Of a stretch of 64,000 bases of DNA, positions 33,771 through 44,031 are shown one piece after another (the stretch's first letter is position 1; every line of letters begins with the position of its first letter). A program made the position numbers and the translations under genes. Under the pieces are notes generated by a model that had not been told where the DNA came from, did no database searches, and was given only the letters and a program-made list of their open reading frames with translations. Source of the DNA: Golubevia sp. BC0850 (taxonomy: Eukaryota; Basidiomycota; Exobasidiomycetes; Golubeviales; Golubeviaceae); the NCBI GenBank assembly GCA_012976225.1, contig JAAVVG010000011.1, forward strand, positions 248,001 to 312,000, given 5' to 3'.

Positions 33771-34357
33771 TTAAACCACGCCTTTGAATTCGCTCAACTT
33801 GAATTCTCTATCCCTTGCAAAGTTTCTCATCTGATTGATCTTCTTGCAGTCACCTTCTTGAACGCAAAAAGATCCACCTGTTTCCATTCGATTGGTGACT
33901 GAATCTGGATAGGAACATCGAATCTGTTGAGGCACTGGACATGGGCAATGAGAAGGAGTTGACACGCAAGCGAGGGTCTCTGGGCAGAGGTAGAGGGTGC
34001 ATGTGGCTCAAGAAATGATATGGGAAAGAGGGGTGATGGGTGGGGGGGGGAGAGAGCGGGTCAGGAAGATGATTGACGAAGGGTATGGAAGGAGGAGTCG
34101 AAGCCTGCTGCTTGTTGTTCGAGTGGCTTAGAGCACAGAATAGAACCAGAACCATGTATCTACTGAGAAGAAAAGATCGACTCACCAGCTTCTAGTCGAG
34201 CGTGAAACCAGGAAGGATCGGCGATGGGAGGACTTTCAGGTTCTCGATGTGTTTGCTGCTGCTGGAAGAGGTTGCCAAAGTTGAATTGAGCGGTGACAGA
34301 GGAAACCCATAGAAGTAAAGAGACAGAAAAAAAGATGATTGGGTAGGTTTTAGCCAT
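33771..34357 (-). CDS. LCL2: LCL2-type small secretory-pathway protein
   Basis: Exons 34186-34357 and 33771-34006, joined in phase 1, give 135 residues. Seen: a signal peptide (IIFFSVSLLLWVSSVTAQ), a Gln/Glu-rich linker, and the Cys signature of the fungal Lcl2 family: CTLYLCPETLACV, PSHCPCP, IRCSYPD and a final pair in FCVQEGDC. Yeast Lcl2 is a small ER/secretory protein linked by genetics to ER-associated degradation and lifespan; its biochemical role is not established. The start at 34357 (MAKTYP) was chosen over an in-frame Met 16 codons upstream because it puts the signal peptide at the N-terminus. Confidence 0.85.
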
Positions 34358-34675
34358 TTTGAGGATTCGAGTGAGAGGAAGAAGGAGAAGTTGACATAGC
34401 TCCACCTTCTACAACTCAACTCCTCTCATTCGGCAGTCTTTATCCATTTCTGATTGTCATCTCATCAACTCTTTCCACTTTTCTATCCTTTTTGTCCTTC
34501 AAACGAATCTACATAAAGAGGTAATCGACTCAGATCCAAGAAGTAGAAGCAGCAGTAGAAGGAAGCAAAGAGAGAGAGAGAGGGCGAAGGTCTTCAAAGC
34601 AAGCACCAACTCATTCAATCCATCCCTCAACTTCAACCCGATCTGCCCTTTAAGACTGAAGATCTAGTCTCATCA
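34358..34675. promoter_or_regulatory. divergent promoter, LCL2 / TPS2
   Basis: 318 bases between opposed start codons, with CT-rich sequence (34440-34500) and a GA run (34571-34583). No clear TATA box. Confidence 0.5.
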
Positions 34676-37600
34676 ATGTCATCTTCATCCAATCCTCCGA
34701 TCTTAGCCAGTTCGAATGTGCTCTCGGAAGAGCCGGTTTCGATCTCATCCCCTTCCCCTTTGGCTTCCCCTTCCAATAACCCTCAACCTCAGTTAAACAC
34801 TACTCCAGATCATCAAATGAGACCAGAGATTAATCATACTTCATCTATGAGTAGAATGGCAGATGGAATAGGTGGAAGAGGTATTGGGACAGCTGCGACT
34901 GGAGATCTATCAGCTCAACAAGAGTTTGAAACCTTGGAAGGGATTAGGGATACAGTCAAAGAATTAGAATCAGATTACAATGCAAGACACCCAGATTCAA
35001 ACTTATCTGGTAGAATCATTCACGTAGCTCATTACATCCCTTTCGTGGTGAGATCCTTAGCAGAGGTGGACTTTGAGAGAAGGAAGGAGGAAAGAATCGC
35101 TGCCATCTCTGATGTGGCTGCAATGGCTGCTGCTGCAAGAGCAAAGAGAGCTTTAAGACAAGCTGCTCAACAGAAAGCTAAAGAAGAAGCTGAACAAGCA
35201 AAACTTCAAGATGAAGTGGCCAAGGCTTCAGGTGGGATTGGGAATGGGAAGAAACCAGAAAGGAAAAGTTCCTTACCCTCAGGTAGAGCTCCAAGTTTCT
35301 CTGATTTCGAAGATCGATTGGCTCAGAATCAAGCTAGAGCTAAGATCAGAGCTGGTAGGAAAGCTTGGATGATGACCCCTGTGGTAGATGAGGATTCAGA
35401 TTCAGAAACCGATTCTTTACATGATAGATTTACTCCCACTGGTTCAAGAAGACAATCTGCTTTTTCATACTATTCTTCAAGAGGGAATTCTTTTTCGGCT
35501 TATTATGGAGATGGAACTGAGAACAGGAAGTACTCAGCGGTCTCGGATGATAATTCTCCACTTTCTACTCCTCCGGAGAAGAAGTTGGAATTAGAAGCTT
35601 TGAAACCTCAATGGGTTTTAACTCCTAGAAGAGGTCATACTGCGCTGAATTCTGGAATTAGATCCCTTTGTTCAACTCACAATCAAACTTTTATTGGTTG
35701 GCCTGGTGATTTACAGTTCCCTACTCAAGCAAAGAATGATGATAGAACCGATCCAAGTCAAACCAATCCGGAAGAGAGGAAAGAAATCGAAGAGGTCATG
35801 GCTAGTTTGGATGAGAGTAAGAATTGGGCTGCTCAAGAAGCTCCGGTCAAAGGAGTGGCTCCCGATCCTCTGATGAATGACGGAGCTCCTCCGGTTGGAA
35901 AGGTGCCAACTCCTCTAATGAATGGTGCCGATCCGATTGGAGAGAAAGATGGTCAGAAGAAGAAGAAGAAAAAAGGTGGAAAGGAGGAGGAAGATCCAAC
36001 CGCTGAAAAGGGTATCAAATACGTTCCTGTCTGGCTAGACAACAACGTCGCTCATGGCCACTACGAAGGATACTGCAAGACAAGTGAGTATTTACGAATG
36101 CGTCTTCTCAAAACCTTGAATCTTATTCAATCTCTGACGACTTGCCCTCCCTTCCTCTCATCCCAGCTCTTTGGCCTTTGTTCCACTATCTTCTTTGGCA
36201 AGATGTTCCTTCGGATCGTAGAGCATGGGAGGACTACTCTTGGGACGCTTACTACGCTGCCAACGAAGCTTTCGCTAAGAAGATCGCTGAGGAATGGAGA
36301 CCTGGTGATATCGTTTGGGTCCACGACTACCATCTCCTTTTGGTACCTCTGATGCTCAGGAAGCTAGTCCCAGATGCTCATATTGGTCTCTTCGTTCACG
36401 CTCCTTTCCCAAGTAGCGAAGTCTTCAGATGTCTACCTAGTGAGTTGCGAAATCGAAGGGAGGAGAGGACGAAATCTTGCTTCAGGAGCTGACTGTATCC
36501 CAACTCACTTTCTTCTTCACTCTTTCTCCTAGAGCGTCGGGAGATTCTCGAAGGAATGCTCGGAGCCGATCTAGCTTGTTTTCAAGCCTTCTCTTACTCT
36601 CGGCACTTCCTCTCCTCCTGCATTCGAGTATGCGGATTCGAAGCCTCTTCCAACAGCGTCGAATCCTATAACGGTCACATCACCAACATCTCCTACAATC
36701 CAATCGGAATCGACGCAGTCAAGATCGCGAAGGACAGCGCCTCTGCTGGAGTCGGACCAAAGATCGAACAGATCCGAGAAATGTATCGTGGCAAGAAGAT
36801 CATCGTCGGAAGAGACAAGTTGGACGTCGTTCGAGGAGTCATTCAAAAACTTCAAGCCTTTCACAAGTTCTTGGAAGAGTTCCCGGAATGGAGAGACAAA
36901 GTGGTTCTAATTCAGGTCACAGCTCCAGCTCTCAACGATTCTCCAAAGCTAGAACGTCAAGTCTCTGAACTCGTATCTCAAATCAATGGAGAATTCGGAA
37001 GCTTGAGTTTCACTCCAGTCCATCACTATCATCAAATTATCGAGAGAGATGAATATTTCGCCCTTCTTTCAGTCGCAGATTTAGCTCTTATCACGAGCGT
37101 GAGAGATGGAATGAACACCACTTCAATGGAATACATCGTTTGTCAAGAGAGGTTTAATAAGAGTCCTTTGATCCTTTCAGAATTCACTGGGACTGCTGGT
37201 AGAATGAGATCTGCAATTCAAGTCAATCCTTGGAACATCTTCGGAGTCGCCAAAGCTATTGATTACGGTTTGAGGTTAAGCGAAAGGGAAAAACTAGAAA
37301 GACATGAATCTCTTCATCATCAAGTCGTGTCCCACACTTCTCATTCGTGGGCAGCAAGTTTGGTCAAGCAAGTCCTCGCTCGATTAATGTCAGAACATTC
37401 AGCTCATTTCACTCCTCCCCTCAATAGACACGCAATGGTTTCTCAATTCAAGAAAGCTGACAAGAGGTTACTACTGTTGGATTATGATGGTACTTTAACT
37501 CCTATCGTCAAGAATCCAGATGATGCTCTTCCTTCAGCAAAGCTTCTGAAGAGTCTGGAGACTCTTTCGAACGATCCAAAGAATGTCATTTATGTCATTT

Positions 37601-38664
37601 CAGGTCGGGATGAAACTTTCTTGAACAAGCATCTTGGACATCTAGAGAACTTCGGATTCTCAGCTGAACATGGTTGCTTCGTGAGAGAGCCTCGATCGAA
37701 GGAGTGGACGAACATGACCAAGGAGTTGGACATGACTTGGATGAAGGATGTTAGAAAGGTCTTCGAGTATTATACCGAGGTGAGTGATCCGTCTGAGAAG
37801 AAGTGATGAAATCTGGCTCTGGACGCTCAACTCTTTTCCTACCCCTCTTTTGCCTCTCCAACAGCGAACGTCTGGTTCTGCCATCGAGCAGAAGAAGTCC
37901 TCGATCACATGGCATTATCGTAACGCTGATCCAGACTACGGTTCCTTCCAAGCCAAAGAATGTCAAGCTCACATGGAGAATCTAACCACTCAAAACAAGT
38001 TGGCAGTCGAAGTCTTGGTTGGAAAGAAGAACCTAGAAGTCAGGCCTCTAGCGGTGAACAAAGGAGAAATCGTCAAGAGAATTCTGTATTCCAATGCAGA
38101 TGCTGATTTCGTCTTCTGCGCTGGAGATGACAAGACAGATGAAGACATGTTCAGAGCTTTGGCAAGTCTTTCGACTGCAAATGAAGGAGCTTTGTTCAAC
38201 GCAGCCGCTTCAAACGACGTTTCGCCTTCTTCAAGCTTCTTGAAGGTTCCAACTAGCTCTTCAACTAACAAGAGAGAATCGAATCAAGAAGACAACTCTT
38301 CGGTCAAGAAAATCAAAGGTGCTTGCACCAACAAAGAGGAATGTACGACTTCTTTGATTATGTCTGCTCCTGCTCCTCTGAGCGCAGCAACTCCTCTAGG
38401 AAGTCCTAGAACTTTAGCTCTAACTAGAGAAGGAATTTTTACTACCACCATCGGTGAGTATCCAGAGGCTCTCGCTTTCTCGTGGTTCGAGATCTGACTT
38501 GTCTTCTCTTCAATCTCATTCTCTCAGGTCCTTCGGGCAAAAAGACTCTAGCCTCTTGGCACGTAGACGGAACTGATAGAATCATTGATTCTTTAGCTGA
38601 AATGGCTGGTCTTGACGACCCCTCTAAAGACAAACCTAGCGATCAAGAAATGCCTGACGCTTAA
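34676..38664 (+). CDS. TPS2: trehalose-6-phosphate phosphatase (TPS2-like, GT20 plus HAD domains)
   Basis: Five exons (34676-36083, 36167-36439, 36533-37779, 37865-38453, 38528-38664) give 1217 residues. The protein dephosphorylates trehalose-6-phosphate in the cytosolic trehalose synthase complex. Seen: a disordered N-terminus with RIIHVAHYIPFVV near residue 110, the GT20 synthase-like domain (FIGWPGDLQ, VPVWLDNNVAHGHYEGYC, VWVHDYHLLL, HAPFPSSEVFRCLP, LISEFTGTAG-type LSEFTGTAGR), then the HAD phosphatase with DYDGTLTP (near residue 877) and GDDKTDEDMF. The DxDxT nucleophile motif is intact, so activity is expected. It is longer than yeast Tps2 (896) because of the N-terminal region and Ser-rich inserts. 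A Tps3/Tsl1-type regulatory subunit is the alternative; the intact motif argues for Tps2. Trehalose enzymes are commonly stress-induced. Confidence 0.92.
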
Positions 38665-39079
38665 TAATTCACTTCGAAAATCATCAATTCCTTTGGTCTC
38701 GCTCTGTTCATTACCTTCGCTCTCGTTTTCATCCTCATCTCATTACAGAATCGTTAGTCTTTTGAATAGAATGTTTTGTAGAACTGTAGATAGACGTCTC
38801 GTCATGGAATCACATTTGACATCGATTCCTTTCTTATCGTTGGAGGCTGCAACCATGGCGCTCTCGTCCTTGCCACCTAGCAATAACCTATTCTAACTGA
38901 TGGGAATAAAGGGAATAGATGCCTTCTGTTCCATTCCCACCATTCTGCTGGCCATCTTCCAAATCCTCCCATAGAGGCTTGAGCGAAGGCCAAGATCGGG
39001 GAGGGCGCAGCAACACCGTTGCCATATAAACAGTCTCATCTTCTCATTCTTTCTTTACTTCTCTTCCCAAACACCAACC
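38665..39079 (+). promoter_or_regulatory. intergenic with TATA box for the monooxygenase gene
   Basis: 3' region of TPS2, then the promoter of the next gene. TATAAA at 39025-39030 lies 50 bases before the ATG at 39080, suggesting a regulated promoter. Confidence 0.6.
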
Positions 39080-40764
39080 ATGCAAAATCTACCATCTCAA
39101 GCCTCGATTCTTGTCATCGGAGCCGGTCCAACTGGTTTATCGCTGGCTGCAGCAGCTGCTCAAAAAGGAGTTTCCGATCTACTCATCTTCGAGGCCAGAT
39201 CTTCAACCGCCCGTGAGGCTTTCAAGCTCGCATCGAGAGCCACAGTCGTCCACGCAGGGACTCTCGACGAAATCGAACAGACTCTTGGTGGTGTCGCAGA
39301 CGAGGTGAGAGCTAAGTCGACTTTAGCGAAGCATATAAAGGCTCCTAGTACCTTCTCTGACGTCTATCCTCTCCTCTCGTTTGACGGGAATCATTCGTTT
39401 TATCCAATCAAAACCTTCTAGATTGTGCAAAACTCTGTCATCGTTAAGACCGGAGGCATCTTTGAAAGGGGCATCAAGTCACCAATCTTGGCCGGAGACT
39501 TTAGTTGGTTGCCTAGTAAATTCAATCAGATGACTATCATTCCCCAAGTAAGTGTTTCTCATTTTTGTTTCTACATGTCTTACTGATTGTGAGCTTTTTT
39601 CTCCAATTTGCCATAGTCAAAGACGGAAGAGATTCTGGAAACTCATCTCAACTCGTTGAACGCTAAGGTCCACTATAGCTGCGAGTTCGTTTCTTTTACT
39701 GAGACACAAGACAAGGTCCACCCTATCACAGTCAAGCTTCGATCCAAAGAGACGGATCAAACCTTTGAGATCAAGACCAAGTACCTAGTCGGTGCTGATG
39801 GCTGGAACTCCAAGGTCAGAAACACTGCAGGGATCGAGTTCCCAGGTTCAATCTATGCAACGTAAGTGTAAGATTTTTGATTGTCTTCTTTGCCTCTTTC
39901 GCTGACCAATTACCTCTATCCCTCCTTTATAGGCGATACCTCCTTGGGGATGTCAGGCTCGCTGATCCTCTGTGGCCTCACTCCACCAAGACAGAAGCTA
40001 GAGGTTGTAGCTACCTCGGACGCTTCGGGCCACTGCTCATTATTCCAATGCCGGGTGGACTTACCAGGATTGTAGCGGACGACAAGACTTTCAATCCCAA
40101 AGCAGTCAACGCTGAAGACCATGGATTTTCTAAAGATGATGCTCCGCCATCTATCGAAGAGCTTCAATGTGAACTTGATAGGCGTGGGCCTGAATGCGAC
40201 GAGAAGTTTCGTTCTAACCAAATCACTGAATTGGTTTGGAACAGTAGATTCCGAGTCCATCATCGTCTGGCAGAGACTTTCAGAAAGGGGAATGTCATGC
40301 TCGTAGGAGACGCGGCTCATATTCATTCGTAAGTTTTGGACTTCTCGATGTGAAAATGTTGCTTGCTTCTCTTACCTCCTCTTGCTCTCTTCTAACACAC
40401 ACACACACTCTCTCTCTCTCTCTCTCCCCCCCCCCCTCCTCACAGCCCAGCAGGAGGACAAGGAATGAACATTGGAATCAGAGATTCGCTCTCTCTGGGT
40501 ACTGCTCTGGCTCAGATCCTAACTCTACCACCATCTCCAGGTTTGGAGGACGATGTCGACGCTCGTCTTGAGGCTTGGGCTTCGAAACGCAAAGACATTG
40601 CTCAAAGAGTCATCACTTTCACAGACGCAGCGACTCGTATGACCACCATCTCCAATCCAATCCTTATCTGGATCAGAAACAAGCTATTGAGGTTCATGTC
40701 TTATTGGTTTCCGAAGGTGATGAGAAGGTCTACTTATCAAATGTCAGGGTTGGATTTTCGCTGA
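39080..40764 (+). CDS. FAD-dependent monooxygenase (PHBH-fold hydroxylase)
   Basis: Five exons (39080-39304, 39422-39547, 39617-39861, 39933-40328, 40446-40764) give 436 residues. Seen: the FAD-binding GxGxxG (VIGAGPTGLSLA), an acidic end of the second strand (IFEARS), the DG motif (LVGADGWNSKVR) and the second FAD motif (MLVGDAAHIHSPAGGQGMN). These place it among class A flavin monooxygenases related to phenol 2-monooxygenase and FAD-binding hydroxylases of secondary metabolism or aromatic degradation. Substrate cannot be told. The protein lacks the C-terminal thioredoxin-like domain of full phenol hydroxylases (usually over 600 residues). The last intron holds CA and CT repeats. It neighbours a MAPEG glutathione transferase. 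Confidence 0.88.
40393..40440. repeat. CA/CT/C simple repeat in an intron
   Basis: (AC)n then (CT)n then a C run, in the last intron of the FAD monooxygenase gene; the tract also serves as the polypyrimidine stretch before the acceptor at 40445. Confidence 0.85.
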
Positions 40765-41137
40765 AGGTCCACTCTTTTCTCGCCATTCTTTTGTTCTTTC
40801 TGTCACATTCTCACCGTTCGTTCTTTTGTCTTGCCTCAAAGCAACCTCCAATCCAGTCTCGAACATTTCCCGACTCTTGATCTTGAGAGACCCTGATGCG
40901 TGTGTTCGTTAATGTTTACAATTCGGTGTGTTGACACTTTGCGAAAGTTGACAAAGCTATAGAAAGATCTAAGAGACAGAGATTCAAAGAGATACTTTAA
41001 GTCCTGTTCAAAAAGAGACTCAGTCGATACCTCATCTCATTCTAGAGTCCCAGGTCTCTTTGAAACAAACGTAGCTTAGCCCGCACACAGATTCTTTTGC
41101 CATAAAGATTCCATCTGTAACTGAATCACCCCCTTTC
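40765..41137. other. intergenic, convergent 3' ends
   Basis: 3' untranslated regions of the monooxygenase (plus) and MAPEG (minus) genes. Nothing else seen. Confidence 0.5.
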
Positions 41138-42031
41138 CTACCACTCCCACTCAACTTCTTGGAAAAGTCTCAACACACTGATAGCGGAGAGAATGCAAAG
41201 AGACAGCAAAGAAAGTTTCCCGGGGATGCCACCCAGAGCTCGAGAGTAGACGTTTTTGGACTGGTAACCGAGATGGTAAATGAGTCTTGAGAGAACCCAG
41301 ATCGATCCCAAAACAGTTGAAGTTCTTGGGTAGATGAGACCGGAAATCAGGATCGAGGTCGAAAGGCTGGGTACTGGGAATTTGGGAGTGCGAGAGAGGG
41401 AAGAAGATGAGACTTCAATTTTCCCGACTCTGTACACTTTGAGATAGCAAAACTACTTTCAAAGATACTGATCTAAGAACGTTGAGAATGACTGATACTC
41501 ACGCTTTCTAAGAAGTTAGCCAGACCCCTCTGGACAACGTTGAATTCCACCAAGTCTGGGTTCTTTTCCGCTAGATTCCAACCAGCATTTTCTTTTTCTG
41601 AACTGCCAGTAGCTTGCGCATCGGTTCCCAAATTTGAGCCGGAGGATCCATCAGCTTGATCCACATAAGTCTCAGCCTCCTGACTTGGAATTTCACCTGA
41701 AGATTCCTTCTGTAGCTTTGACGGTTCCAGGTAACAGTAAAACAGTTTCTCCGCCATTCAAAGTCCTGTTGTAAAACTCAGCAATAGTTAATAACGGAGC
41801 ATGATTTCTACTTCTCTCTTTTTCCCTTGAAATCCTGACTTTTGCTCTCCTACGGGCTGGGTATGTCGCTGCAAAGTGGTGAAGGTTGACAAAGAGGGAC
41901 AGGACAATTGGGACCAGAACGAAGGGGTACGCTTTCTAACGGAGGGCAGGAGTTGAAGAGTCAGAAGCAGACCAGGCTTGCGAGTGATTGAGATGCTGCC
42001 TTGCTCTTACTGGCAAATTCAACACTAGCAT
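41138..42031 (-). CDS. MAPEG-family protein, microsomal glutathione S-transferase 3-like
   Basis: Exons 42011-42031, 41840-41935, 41503-41748 and a last exon ending at 41138. MAPEG proteins are four-helix membrane enzymes conjugating glutathione to lipophilic substrates or reducing peroxides. Seen: first helix (YPFVLVPIVLSLFVNL) with the basic ARRRAK after it, FYCYLEP, a long acidic loop, FNVVQRGLANFLES (the family's central motif), then STSILISGLIYP, GSIWVLSRLIYHLGY and a last helix. The second junction (after ARRRAK) uses a poor donor (GTCAGG). The last junction cannot be closed: exon 3 ends in phase 0 at 41503, while the best acceptor, at 41374, needs phase 1. A stop-free alternative using an acceptor nearer exon 3 would add about 30 unconserved residues. 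Identity is firm, exact model is not. Confidence 0.75.
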
Positions 42032-42520
42032 GTTGAGAAAGAGAAAGAAGTAGTTGGACGAGGAAGGAAGTTGAAGGTCTCTCTGAAATACCTTTCACGC
42101 AAAGTGAGGCAGAGGGGAAGTTGAAGGTCTCTCTTAAATACCTGTCATGCAAAGTGAGGCAGAGGTTCAACACAATTTGGCCCATTCCTGATCTAGAATC
42201 CTCAAGTCTCGATTTCAGGCTGCAGCGCAAGACCTCCAGAGAGCTATAGGAGAGGTGCACTACCTGCATCATCGGGAACACCCACTTACAAAGGCTTATG
42301 TGTGTACCGACGAAGTCAAGACGAACTACTCTCACTGAAACCTTCTGTTGGCAAATGAGGTTCTCTTTGAACTCTCGACATCACATTGGCTCTTTTATTC
42401 TTTCGTCCAAGCGTCTATTTTTGATTTCAATTATTTATAATGGGATTACATCTCGATCCGGAACCAAAAGCTAGTCACAGGTGAGTTAACTACAGGCTCG
42501 ACGGCTTTGGAAGGAAGGAT
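42032..42520. other. intergenic; MAPEG promoter with tandem repeat
   Basis: Contains the 50-base tandem duplication described separately and a TATTTAA (minus strand, 42134-42140) about 105 bases upstream of the MAPEG start. A 124-codon minus-strand open frame (41961-42335) runs through the repeat and is probably not coding. Confidence 0.5.
42066..42165. repeat. 50-base tandem duplication, 2 copies
   Basis: Copies 42066-42115 and 42116-42165 match at 47 of 50 positions by direct comparison. They lie just upstream of the MAPEG start codon. Only the second copy carries the TATTTAA sequence on the minus strand. Confidence 0.9.
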
Positions 42521-43510
42521 TTAGTAGTTGAGTTGCTCCTCAGCTTGTTGTTGGGCATGACGTTTGGCTTTCTCTCTGTCTAGAAAGTCGAGTCCCTTGG
42601 TCTGAGATTGGAAAAGAAGGAGAAAGGGGGAAGAACGTATTAGCAAGGGAATGGAGAGTATGGCGAGAGTTGTTCTCCTTCCAACCTCATTCCTCCAGCT
42701 TCTCTTTGAATCCCTCAAGATGGATGGAAAGCCTAGTTGCTCTGCTTTCTTTCCTGCCTGCCGGCCATTTCAGCCTGGCAAGGCCGGCTTCCCTTCGACC
42801 CTCTCACTCCTCACCCCACCTCTCCAGCCCAAATCCATTCTCTCCCAAACTTAGCTCTGTTAAATCTGGACTGAAATTTTCTTCAAAGAGCCTGTCGCTT
42901 TCTGCTCCAGCTAATCCTGCTAGGATCTCCTTTGCCATCTGTAATAGAAACAGAACGGAAGAGAACGATTAGCACGAGGTGCACGGTCTCCCCGCTGACA
43001 GCGACGACTCACCTGGTGAGATTGTGGCTTTCCATTCTTCTCTTCGTATTGCTCGTATTTACGCATAGCTTCGAAAGAGGCGGCACCTAGAAGGGGAGAA
43101 AGCGAGAGATCAGGAGGAGATGCGGAGGACAAGGCAAAAGCGCGATGATTCTGACTTACCAGCAATGAGCTCGTGGGTCCACTAAAAGAGTGACGAGGAA
43201 GAGCAAAGAGGGGAAGGAAGGGAGATTGAGAGTTGAGCTTAGGGAAGAGAGCGAACGAGGTGGAGAACAACACCTCTGGTCATTTCCAGCAATGACTGAA
43301 CCCACTCATGCAGGTCGATGCATGGGCCTTCTCCACGATTTGCCACAAAACAAGAACCTAGTCAACCTCCCAGCGCCGCTCTATGAAGCGCCCGACCGCC
43401 TGTCACCTCGTCCAATCACTCACCTTTGCTTCGTGGGCGTTTGCGTCACCTTGAGGATCGTTGTTGTAGACTTGATCTCTTGATTCTTGGTCGTGGTGGA
43501 AGAAGCCCAT
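42521..43510 (-). CDS. cipC: CipC-like antibiotic/stress response protein (DUF3759)
   Basis: Conserved blocks lie on five segments: 43424-43510, 43160-43181, 43013-43086, 42882-42938 and 42521-42601, together 106 residues, the usual family size. Seen: MGFFHHDQESRDQVYN, WTHELIAGAASFEAMRKYE, KPQSHQMAKEILAGLAGAE, DRLFE and TKGLDFLDREKAKRHAQQQ. CipC was found as a concanamycin-induced protein in Aspergillus and is a small cytosolic stress protein of unknown mechanism. The second exon is 22 bases. The last junction is odd: homologues read LFE directly into TKGLD, but after the GAA at 42882 there is no GT, only GAAAAT, while the acceptor at 42602 is good. Splicing at a downstream GTGGGG or GTGAGG does not keep frame. 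Confidence 0.82.
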
Positions 43511-44031
43511 GTTGTTGATTGATTAGTTGGTAGAGGTGATGAAGCTGGCGAGGGAGATAGCGAGGACGAAAGTGGAAGATGAGGACAAGAAGATAAGAAC
43601 GAGCTAGGAGGTCGTGAGAAGCTAGAGAGAGGTAGAGAAGGTGAACTCTTACTTTGAGTTAGGTTGAAGGTGGGTTGGTAGAGGAGGGAAAGTGAGGGAA
43701 TCGCAAAATCGCTCTTTATATAGGTGGCAGTACAATCCAGATTCCAGAGTCTCCAATCAGCTGGTCCGTGCCACACCTACCGCCGGCCTACGCGGCATCT
43801 CATTACCTCACGAAAATAGAATTCTTCTAGAATTATCTGGATTCTAATCATGCTCGCATGCTCGACAAGTCGACAACGATGGGATTATGAAAGGCTATGC
43901 AAGTACAAAGAAATAGAGGCTGTGTTTTTCAAAAGTCAGAATAAGAAACGTGATAGTCCGTGTGTTAAAAGAATGCGAGGAGGCAGAGCAGAGTGGAAAG
44001 ATTAGAGAGTAACCTTGAGTGTTTCACTTGT
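43511..44031 (-). promoter_or_regulatory. CipC promoter with TATA box and partial heat-shock element
   Basis: Minus-strand TATATAAA at 43715-43722, about 205 bases before the ATG, and a TTCTAGAA (tail-to-tail heat-shock unit) at 43823-43830, flanked by another GAA. Consistent with stress-inducible expression; not proof. The left of the interval belongs to the CipC leader and the right to the 3' region of the glycoprotein gene. Confidence 0.5.
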
